DNA from: CAWABB01 sp963780165
GTDB lineage: Bacteria > Bacteroidota > Ignavibacteria > UBA10030 > UBA6906
DNA: 64,000 nt
NCBI GenBank assembly: GCA_963780165.1
Contig: CAWABB010000007.1
Span: 496,001 to 560,000, forward strand
Direction of reading: 5' to 3'
Position numbers and translations under genes: made by a program. The stretch's first letter is position 1, and each line of letters opens with the position of its first letter. The notes below the pieces were generated by a model. That model had not been told where the DNA came from, made no database searches, and saw only the letters and a program-made list of their open reading frames with translations. Below, piece after piece: positions 8,646 to 15,939 of the stretch.

Positions 8646-8885
8646 CTATTGGACCACTCGCATCTGCGCGTCGAAGTTAGAGCTGACGTCCCGGACATTC
8701 GGATTGTTGGGGTCATCGACAGCGTTGTTGAAAGGACCTCTTGCGAATGCGCCGATCTTTGCAGGCTTCTCCTCCGCGTCTGGGATGGAAGCCGCACAAT
8801 CCACCAAAACGCCGAAAACGGTACCATAATCTGCCAACAGTAACGGGGGCCCGATGGTTCCTTTCAGGTCCCCTTTGATCATCAC
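8646..8885 (-). CDS. Hypothetical protein, possibly a gene remnant
   Basis: A 79-residue frame whose composition looks protein-like (KGDLKGTIGPPLLLADYG, then NPNVRDVSSNFDAQMRV) but has no recognised family. The frame stays open upstream of the ATG through a GTG, and no good ribosome site is seen, so it could be the C-terminal end of a larger broken gene. It lies 201 bases before the barrel/GDPD operon on the same strand. Confidence 0.3.
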   Translation of the reverse strand: MMIKGDLKGTIGPPLLLADYGTVFGVLVDCAASIPDAEEKPAKIGAFARGPFNNAVDDPNNPNVRDVSSNFDAQMRVVQ

Positions 8886-9146
8886 GAACTGAGGGCTCGA
8901 ACTACATTCTCTTCAAATTCCCTTCAACTTCCCTTCATAAACCGATAGTCTCACGTTGGCAGTTTCATTGCCAGGGTGCATATTGATTTCATCTCCGTGG
9001 CGAAAGTTCACTCTCTTACGCCGGAACAAATACACATTACCTGGCACAATCGATGGGGGCAGGTCACCCGCGGGGATGACGCTGGAACGGATTAAGACGA
9101 TATGTTAAAGACAAAGTAAGCCCCCCCTACGCCATCGCCGGCGGCC

Positions 9147-12107
9147 TCACCGCGGACGGGCGCTTGCCCCCACTGCTGGATGATCTGCCCGCTGGCGTTC
9201 GCATGGCGGGCAGAGCTCGCGATCCAGGTGGGCCGCCGTGTGAGCCGGCAGGCGACGACGGACGAACTCCCGGTGCGCGGGCGTCTGCGTCGGCGCGCCA
9301 CAATTGCTGCAGACAAGCAGCGGTTGCTCGCACACCACGGTTCCCGTGATGATCGTGCGCCGCACCCCGTCCCGATCCTCCAGGCGGATCGCGCCTGTCG
9401 GGCAGACCTGCGTACAGGCGCCGCAGCCGATGCACAGCTCTGCAGGCCAGGTGAAGTCGAAATAGGCAAGCCGGCCGGCTGTCGTGTCAGCCATGCGCAG
9501 CGCCTCCACGCCCATCTCGCTGCAGGCGGCCATACACAGGCCGCAGCCGATGCAGATATCACAGCGCAGGCAGCGGCGGGCCTCGTTGTGGGCCATGGCG
9601 TCTGTCAGGCCCTCCTCTATTCGGACGTAGTTGCCCTCGCCGACCGTTTCTTCGACGGTCCTTTCAGGCATGAGCGCACGGCGCAGGTGAGAACGATCAT
9701 GCGCCACAACGGTCATGGGGGTCACCTCGGCGCGGCGCACGGCCTTGCCGGTCGCGGCGTCCATGGACGCTCCGTGCAACCAAGCATCGATCGAGGCGGC
9801 GGCGATTTTTCCGGAGCGGATCGCCTCCACGGCCGTTCGGGGGCCGTACTGTGCGTCGCCGCCGGCGAACACGCCCGGCACTGCAGTCATCCTGGTATTC
9901 GGGTCAGCCAAGATAAAGCCGCGCGTATTTTCGACCCCGCTGCCTTCGAGGCAGGCCAGGTCGGTGCCCTGTCCGGTCGCGAGGATGATGTGATCGGCGT
10001 CGAGCTTCAGCAGGCGATTGGTGTCGAATGTCGGATTGAACTTGCCGGTCTCGTCCTTGACCCGCTCGCAGAACTGAAAAACAGCCTCGCCATCCTCCTC
10101 GAAACGCACAGGTCCCCAACCGGGGTACAAGTGCACGCCTTCGGCGACAGCGGTTTCGATTTCGTGTGGGCTGGCCGGCATATCGCGGCGGTTCTCGAGC
10201 GAAGTCAGGTCAACTTGCTTGGCGCCCTGCCGCAATGCCGTCAGGGCGACGTCGATGGAGACGTTGCCGCCGCCAATGACGACTACGCGGGGCCCCACCC
10301 GCACCGGCTCACCACTGCGCACGGCGCGCAGAAAATCGATACCTCCGAGCACGAAGGGAAGATGGGCTCCTTCGACCGGCAGCAGGCGGGCCTTCTGCGT
10401 GCCGAGGCCGAGAAACACGGCGTCGTAGTTCTTGCGGAAGGCCTCGACGCTGTCGACCCGGGCGTCGGTATGGATCTGAATGCCGAGCACCCGGATCTGG
10501 TCGATTTCCATCTCGAGCAGATCGGGCGGCAGGCGGTAGGCCGGAATGCCGTAGCGCAGCATCCCTCCAGCCTTCTCCTGCGCCTCGAAGATCTCGACCT
10601 GATGACCGAAGGTGCGCAGGTAGTAGGCAACCGCGAGACTGGACGGACCGGAGCCGATGATGCCAATTCTCTTTCCGCTATCGGGTGCCAGCTCGGGTTT
10701 CGGGTAGCCGCCCTCGGCGAGGCAGTGTTCGGCGGCCTTGGCCTTCATCGGACGGATAAAGACGGCACCGTCACTGCCACCGCGAACGCAGACGGATTCG
10801 CAAGACGCGGGGCAGACCAGCCCACAGGTGAGGGGCAGCGGGTTGTCGCGCCGGATGACCTCGATGGTGGAACGATAGTCGCCATGGCCCAGGTGGGCCA
10901 TGAACGTCGGGATGTCGATATTGGCCGGACAGGTGCGGTGGCATGGCGCGGCATTGCGCTCCAGGCAGAGGCCTTCCGGGCAAGACTCGCGCCGGACATG
11001 GCTTTCCCACTGCTCGCGGTAGTAGCGCAGGGAACTGCCCAGCGGCCATCCGGCCACCAGCCCCTGCGTGGTGAGCTCAAGCGCCACATTGTTGAGCGCC
11101 GCGAGATGTGCGGCCTCCCCGCGGCCGAGTGTGATTTCGGCCACCAGGCGCGCAGCGCGCGCCAGCAGCCCACGCACCGATGACGCTTCACCTTCGGCGA
11201 GCTGCCAGTGGCGATAGAGAGCGCGTCGGGTCTGCTTGACGACGCACACGCCTTCGGCCATCACCATCAGGGTAGACGGCGCCGGCACGATGCCCGCGGA
11301 GGCGAGAGAAAGCGGCTCGCACGACATGTCCGCCTTCGAGAGGGGTAGGAAGCCGCCCAGACCATCGTCGAAGACCAAGACAGCATCCTGGCCCAGTACC
11401 TCGACTCCGCCACCCCAGTCGGCTATCTGGCGGCGCAGGTTCCCGGAATGCGCGAGCTCGACCAGGCCGCGCTGCTTCATGCCGCGACGGAGAGTCAACA
11501 ACGACGCACCAGGAGCTGACGCACCTGCGAACAGCAGGGCGATCCGGCACCAGGTCTCCGGCGTGTGGCCCAGCCGTGACCCATCGCTGGCCTGTCCCTC
11601 CCCCCAGCAGCTCCGCCGACTGTAGCGTCGAACCGCAACCTCTATGCGGGGAGCGGCCACTTGAGCGAGCGAACGGATCGCATCGGCCGCATTCAGGAGG
11701 GCCGCCTCGCGGCCGGTCAACTCAGCCGGCAGGCGCAGCTCGACCTTGCGGCTGTCACGCAGGCCGGCAGCGATCAGCACACCCTCGGCCAGCAGCCAGG
11801 GAGCACCATCCAGAACGGCGGCCGAGCCTTGCGCGCGCGCGTCGAAGTCGGTCGCGTCGATCACCAGCACCGAGGGTCCACGCCTGCGCAGGTATTGACG
11901 CCAGGCGAGAAAGACCGGTTCTCCCGAAGCCCCACAATCGGCCAGGCCCGACTCCTGCAGGAGATGCAGGCGCTGGAGGGGCGTAAGGGACCGGGCCTGG
12001 GCAAGGCCAGGCAGCGCGCCCTCGAGGGTCGGCCCCGGCGGCATGGTACCCGCCAGGGCGGCCGCGCTGGCGTCGAGCCAGTCTGGCAGCAACCGGAGTT
12101 CGCTCAT
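9147..12107 (-). CDS. NuoF-like/GltD-like/ferredoxin fusion, NAD(P)H-FAD oxidoreductase subunit
   Basis: A 986-residue fusion. Residues ~1-330 resemble NuoF (51-kDa NADH dehydrogenase subunit), with LLAEGVLIAAG, GGFLPLSKADM and a NuoF-like C-terminal helical part. The FMN/NADH loops are poorly kept, and the cysteine cluster that binds NuoF's 4Fe-4S is missing (EGEASSVRG there). Residues ~360-840 are the GltD-type domain: a Cys-rich N-terminus (CHRTCPANIDIP, CGLVCPASCESVC), an FAD site GIIGSGPSSLA, an NAD(P) site VVVIGGGNVSIDVA and ATGQGTDL. Residues ~850-930 carry two 4Fe-4S motifs (CDICIGCGLC, CIGCGACTQVCP). The start at 12107 has AAGGAGG and overlaps the ferredoxin stop by four bases. It likely passes electrons between NAD(P)H and the molybdoenzyme encoded upstream. 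Confidence 0.88.
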   Translation of the reverse strand: MSELRLLPDWLDASAAALAGTMPPGPTLEGALPGLAQARSLTPLQRLHLLQESGLADCGASGEPVFLAWRQYLRRRGPSVLVIDATDFDARAQGSAAVLDGAPWLLAEGVLIAAGLRDSRKVELRLPAELTGREAALLNAADAIRSLAQVAAPRIEVAVRRYSRRSCWGEGQASDGSRLGHTPETWCRIALLFAGASAPGASLLTLRRGMKQRGLVELAHSGNLRRQIADWGGGVEVLGQDAVLVFDDGLGGFLPLSKADMSCEPLSLASAGIVPAPSTLMVMAEGVCVVKQTRRALYRHWQLAEGEASSVRGLLARAARLVAEITLGRGEAAHLAALNNVALELTTQGLVAGWPLGSSLRYYREQWESHVRRESCPEGLCLERNAAPCHRTCPANIDIPTFMAHLGHGDYRSTIEVIRRDNPLPLTCGLVCPASCESVCVRGGSDGAVFIRPMKAKAAEHCLAEGGYPKPELAPDSGKRIGIIGSGPSSLAVAYYLRTFGHQVEIFEAQEKAGGMLRYGIPAYRLPPDLLEMEIDQIRVLGIQIHTDARVDSVEAFRKNYDAVFLGLGTQKARLLPVEGAHLPFVLGGIDFLRAVRSGEPVRVGPRVVVIGGGNVSIDVALTALRQGAKQVDLTSLENRRDMPASPHEIETAVAEGVHLYPGWGPVRFEEDGEAVFQFCERVKDETGKFNPTFDTNRLLKLDADHIILATGQGTDLACLEGSGVENTRGFILADPNTRMTAVPGVFAGGDAQYGPRTAVEAIRSGKIAAASIDAWLHGASMDAATGKAVRRAEVTPMTVVAHDRSHLRRALMPERTVEETVGEGNYVRIEEGLTDAMAHNEARRCLRCDICIGCGLCMAACSEMGVEALRMADTTAGRLAYFDFTWPAELCIGCGACTQVCPTGAIRLEDRDGVRRTIITGTVVCEQPLLVCSNCGAPTQTPAHREFVRRRLPAHTAAHLDRELCPPCERQRADHPAVGASARPR

Positions 12108-12631
12108 GGCACCTCCTTGTGACCGGCCAGCGGCTCGGCGAGGATATGGCGGGCGTAACGCTCGCGACGCGGATCCGGCACCTCGTTGGCGACGCCGAAG
12201 GACAAGCAGCCCGTCACGCACTTTGTGACGCAGGCCGGCTGCAGGTCGGCATCGAGGCGATCCTTGCAGTAATCGCACTTGACCACTTTGTTCGCGGCCG
12301 GATCCCACTGCGGCGTGCCCCACGGGCAGGCAGCCATGCAGCTCTTACAGCCGATGCAGAGACTGGACTCTACGAAGACGATGCCGTCTTTCTCGCGCTG
12401 CTGCATAGCGCCGGTCGGGCAGGCTTTCACGCACCACGGTTCCTCGCAGTGGAAACACGGCATGAAGACCAAACGCATGTGCGGCCGTCCGTCCACATCC
12501 AGGGGACCGAAGGTGATGATCTTGCAGGGAGCCGGACCGGGGCCGAGGTTCTTGTTGGTCTTGCAGTGAACTTCGCACGCCTGGCAGGCGATGCAGTTGG
12601 CCTCATCATGGCGCAGGATGTATTTGCTCAT
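12104..12631 (-). CDS. Four-cluster ferredoxin-type electron-transfer subunit
   Basis: A protein of 175 residues of the DmsB/PhsB/HycB type. Four cysteine groups are visible: CIACQACEVHC, CFHCEEPWCVKACP, CIGCKSCMAACPWG and CDYCKDRL with later PACVTKC. This is enough for four 4Fe-4S clusters. No signal peptide is present, so it acts in the cytoplasm. The ATG at 12631 has AGGAGG upstream and overlaps the stop of the catalytic subunit gene by four bases; the longer frame to 12691 would run into that gene. It should carry electrons between the molybdenum subunit and the NAD(P)-linked flavoprotein. Confidence 0.93.
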   Translation of the reverse strand: MSKYILRHDEANCIACQACEVHCKTNKNLGPGPAPCKIITFGPLDVDGRPHMRLVFMPCFHCEEPWCVKACPTGAMQQREKDGIVFVESSLCIGCKSCMAACPWGTPQWDPAANKVVKCDYCKDRLDADLQPACVTKCVTGCLSFGVANEVPDPRRERYARHILAEPLAGHKEVP

Positions 12632-14781
12632 GGTTTGGCCCCTCCTGTCGCCCGACGTTTGATCCGGACGATGGTCTCGGTCATGGCACATCCGCCGCCA
12701 GCCGGGTCGAAGTCATTGAGCTTGCCGTGTTGCAGTCGCTGGTCGGCCACACCGAGGCCGCGGGCGCGCGTGGCGAGCGGCACCGTGGCACCATAGCCGT
12801 GCAGCATGAAAACCGCCTCGGGATGTATCCACGGTGTCACCTTGGCCTTGATGAAGCCCGAGTAACGGCCACCCCCGTTGATCTCCACCTCGTCGCCGTC
12901 GGCGATGCCGAGCGGCCTGGCGCGGTCGGGGTGGATCCAGAGCACCTGTTCCGGCGCGGCCTCGTGGAGCAGAGGGTTGTTGAGAGACTGCCCCTGCGCA
13001 AGCGTCGCCGTCTTTGCAAAGAGGAGGCAGAACCGGTCGCCCGTAGTGGCCTCCCTGGACTCGCAGGGTGCCAGGCTGGGCAGCCCGGCCTTCTTCAGCA
13101 CCTCGCTCTCGATCTCGATCTTGCCGGAGGGGGTCGGGAACGTGAGCTTCTCGCGCGGCGTGAGCATTGCCGCGTCAGCCAGGCTGACGATCCCTTCCTC
13201 GCGCATCTCGGCGATGGTGACGCCGGTGCCCTCGAGCTGGTAGTTCCAGATCTCCTCGATGGTCTCGAAGTCGAGCGCTTCCTTCTTGCCCACCCGGCGG
13301 AGGATTTCCCGGAAGATCCACCAGGCCGGGCGGCTGTCGAAGCGCGGCGCGATCGCCTGGTCGCGCATTCCGAATACCGGCACCGGGCCGTTCATCTGAG
13401 CGAGGATGTTGGCGCGCTCGAGGTAGGTCGATTCGGGGAGGATGACATCCGAAAACCAGCCCGTTTCCGAGTAGCGCACGTCGATGGAGACGAGCAGCTT
13501 CAGCTTGTCCAGCGCGCGTTGCGTCGCCTCGGGATCGGGCATGCCGGTGAGCGGATCGTGGCGATAGGCAACGTAGGCCCCGATGCCGTAGGGGTTCGCC
13601 GTCTCCAGGGCAGCAAACAGTTGGTGCAGCATGCCAATGGCCGGGTCCCACGACGGCCGGTCGGTGCCGGCGCCGTCCACGCGCGGCTCCGTGACCTTGG
13701 GCACACGGTTGGTCAGAGACTTCAGGCCCTTACGGCCGTAGTATTCGGGCGACTTGCCCATCACACATCCGCCGGGGACCTCGAAGTTGCCCATCAGCGC
13801 GTTCAGGATCAGCGCACTGCGGCTGACATAGAATGACTGCTTGTGGCGCGCCGTGAACCAGCCCGGGTGGAATATCACCCGTGGCCTTTCGGCGGCGATC
13901 TCCTTTACGAAAGCACGAAGCTCTCCGGCGGAAACGCCGGTACGGGTCTCCTGCCATTCCGGCGTCGTTTCCCTGACCACCTCGCGAAGGTAGTCCATGC
14001 CGGAGACGAAGCTGGCGACGAAGGCCTTGTCGTACGCCTCCTGTTTCAGGACTTCGTGGATCAGGGCGAGATTCAGCGCGTAGTCGCTGTTGGGGCGCAC
14101 CTGCCAGTAGCGGGAGGCCTTGCAGGCCGTAATGCTGGCGCGGGGATCGATGTAGGTGACGCGCATCCCGTTCGCCACCGCGGCCATGAAGGCCTTGGCC
14201 TCCTTCACCATGAGCGATTCGACGATGTTGCGGCCGTACAGCACGAGGTGCTTCGTGTTCTTGAAGTCGAAGATAAGACCGGCGGAGGGGAAGCCGTAGA
14301 TCGAGCGCCCGGCATTATGAGCGTTCCCGTTGCAGGCGGCGTCGTGGTTGAAGTAGTTCGGCGAGCCGAGCGCCTGCACGAACGTCCTGGTAAGGTCGGT
14401 GAAGGAACCACCGCGGTCCGACAGCGCGATGCCGCGCCCCCCGTAGGCCTCGATCGTCTGCTTCAGCCCATCGGCGACGTAGTCGAGGGCCTCGTCCCAG
14501 GATGCCCGACGCCACTGGCCGCCGCCTCGCGGACCCATGCGGATCAGCGGCGTCTGCGGCCTCTGGTCGTCAAACTCGAATGCCAGGCCGGCCGATCCCT
14601 TCGCACACAAACTGGTGCCGATGGCATGGTCGTGCGGATTCCCCTGGAGCCAGGCCACCCGACCGTCCTGGACGGTCACTTCGATCGGGCAACGTACCGC
14701 GCACATGCCGCACATGCTGTACACCGTGCGTCGGCCCGGGGTGCCCACGCCGGATACGTTTGGCGCCATGGAGTTACTCAT
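12628..14781 (-). CDS. Cytoplasmic molybdopterin oxidoreductase (DMSO reductase family), catalytic subunit
   Basis: A protein of 717 residues with the 4Fe-4S N-terminal motif C-x2-C-x3-C ... C (CGMCAVRC then SLCAKG). The molybdopterin dinucleotide domains follow, and a likely molybdenum ligand Cys lies in NHDAACNGNAHNAG. The C-terminal cap is the usual beta-barrel (SGFIKAKVTPWIHPEAV). The nearest family look is the thiosulfate/polysulfide reductase (PhsA/PsrA) group, but there is no Tat signal, unlike those exported enzymes. The substrate cannot be read from sequence. It heads a three-gene operon with four-base overlaps and strong ribosome sites (GAGGAAGGGGA here). Confidence 0.9.
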   Translation of the reverse strand: MSNSMAPNVSGVGTPGRRTVYSMCGMCAVRCPIEVTVQDGRVAWLQGNPHDHAIGTSLCAKGSAGLAFEFDDQRPQTPLIRMGPRGGGQWRRASWDEALDYVADGLKQTIEAYGGRGIALSDRGGSFTDLTRTFVQALGSPNYFNHDAACNGNAHNAGRSIYGFPSAGLIFDFKNTKHLVLYGRNIVESLMVKEAKAFMAAVANGMRVTYIDPRASITACKASRYWQVRPNSDYALNLALIHEVLKQEAYDKAFVASFVSGMDYLREVVRETTPEWQETRTGVSAGELRAFVKEIAAERPRVIFHPGWFTARHKQSFYVSRSALILNALMGNFEVPGGCVMGKSPEYYGRKGLKSLTNRVPKVTEPRVDGAGTDRPSWDPAIGMLHQLFAALETANPYGIGAYVAYRHDPLTGMPDPEATQRALDKLKLLVSIDVRYSETGWFSDVILPESTYLERANILAQMNGPVPVFGMRDQAIAPRFDSRPAWWIFREILRRVGKKEALDFETIEEIWNYQLEGTGVTIAEMREEGIVSLADAAMLTPREKLTFPTPSGKIEIESEVLKKAGLPSLAPCESREATTGDRFCLLFAKTATLAQGQSLNNPLLHEAAPEQVLWIHPDRARPLGIADGDEVEINGGGRYSGFIKAKVTPWIHPEAVFMLHGYGATVPLATRARGLGVADQRLQHGKLNDFDPAGGGCAMTETIVRIKRRATGGAKP

Positions 14782-14857
14782 TGCCGTCCCCTTCCTCGCA
14801 TTGTGCGATACTGGCGAATCAGCGTGCCGGTCGAACTGTAGTGCTCAAGGTGTGCTG

Positions 14858-15907
14858 TCAAACATCCGAGAACTGAATGATGACCTTAATGTCATCAGGT
14901 TTTCGTTCCAGTGCCTGCTTGAAATTCTCCGGCTTCTCCCTCCGTGTAATGAGGCGCTCCAGCCACGTCCGATCCGCCCGGGCCAGGACCCCACCGGCCT
15001 TGTACCAGTGCCGCTTGTTGGCGTTCACACTTCCAACAAGGACGTTATTTCCCAGCACGGCAGCCGCAGCGACGTCCGCAATGGCCGCTCCAGCAGCCGC
15101 GCCGCCCCTGCCCACCCCTGTGAGACACACAATGCCGCCGGCCCCGACGCCACGGATCGAATCAGCGATGACCTGCCCGACACCGGTGCACTCGATGATG
15201 ATATCCGGATTGAAACCGATCTGTGAAACAGTTGTCGAGTGGTACGTGGCGCCGAGAGCCTTCACCAGATCGGGCTTCTGACCTGAGGTCATGCGATCCA
15301 GGACATGGACATCCAATCCACCCTGCCTGCCAATGAGGGCCGCCAGGAGACCGATGGGCCCGGCGCCGGTGACAAGCACATTCCGCGGTTCCCAGAACGA
15401 GCGCTGACCTACCGCTCTCACCATCTCCCATGCCTTGGTGACGACCGTCGTGGGCTCAAGCAGCACGCCGAGGATCCCCAGCGTGGGATCCACTTTCATC
15501 GCATATTCGGGTTCGATCCTCCAGCGTTCAGACATGTAGCCGTCAATCTGCTTGATGCCGCGCTCGGTGTACTGGCCGTTGCGGCACATGTCCCACTCCC
15601 CCACCGCGCAATTCGGGCAGGGAACGGGGTCCGGCCGGCGGACAATTCCCACGACCAGGTCGCCTTTCTTGAGCCCGCTATTCGGCCCCGGGTCCGCCAC
15701 GCGGCCAAGCGACTCGTGGCCAAGGACGAGGCGGGTCTTGCCCGAAGGAGCCCAGCCGTATTTGCCCTCGACGATTTCAACGTCAGTCCCGCACACCCCC
15801 ACGGCCACGGCTTCCACGAGAACCGATCCGTTGCGAGCATCAGGTTCAGGGATCTCTTCCAGCCGGGCAGTCTCCGGTTTCATTGGCTCAACAGTTATTG
15901 CCTTCAT
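14858..15907 (-). CDS. Zinc-dependent glucose 1-dehydrogenase-like alcohol dehydrogenase
   Basis: A 349-residue medium-chain dehydrogenase. The catalytic zinc motif GVCGTDVEIVEG and GHESLGRV are present, along with a shortened structural-zinc loop CPNCAVGEWDMC. The Rossmann motif is VTGAGPIGLLAALIG, and the tail carries VNANKRHWYKA. The C-x2-C loop with QYTERGI and the NANKRH motif are typical of the archaeal/bacterial glucose dehydrogenase group (Thermoplasma/Sulfolobus type), which oxidises glucose to gluconolactone with NAD(P). The ATG has AAGGAG upstream. It follows the GH63 glucosidase by 32 bases, so the pair probably forms an operon that frees and oxidises glucose. Confidence 0.85.
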   Translation of the reverse strand: MKAITVEPMKPETARLEEIPEPDARNGSVLVEAVAVGVCGTDVEIVEGKYGWAPSGKTRLVLGHESLGRVADPGPNSGLKKGDLVVGIVRRPDPVPCPNCAVGEWDMCRNGQYTERGIKQIDGYMSERWRIEPEYAMKVDPTLGILGVLLEPTTVVTKAWEMVRAVGQRSFWEPRNVLVTGAGPIGLLAALIGRQGGLDVHVLDRMTSGQKPDLVKALGATYHSTTVSQIGFNPDIIIECTGVGQVIADSIRGVGAGGIVCLTGVGRGGAAAGAAIADVAAAAVLGNNVLVGSVNANKRHWYKAGGVLARADRTWLERLITRREKPENFKQALERKPDDIKVIIQFSDV

Positions 15908-15939
15908 GTCTCTTGCTCCTTCGCGGAAGTTATGTCAGT

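Noticed and set aside
9180..11183. A 667-codon open frame on the plus strand, opposite the NuoF/GltD fusion
   Set aside because: It lies antisense to a gene with clear motifs throughout; long antisense frames are common in GC-rich coding DNA. No ribosome site or domain was seen.
12119..14841. Plus-strand frames opposite the ferredoxin and molybdoenzyme genes
   Set aside because: Low-complexity antisense frames with no family similarity.
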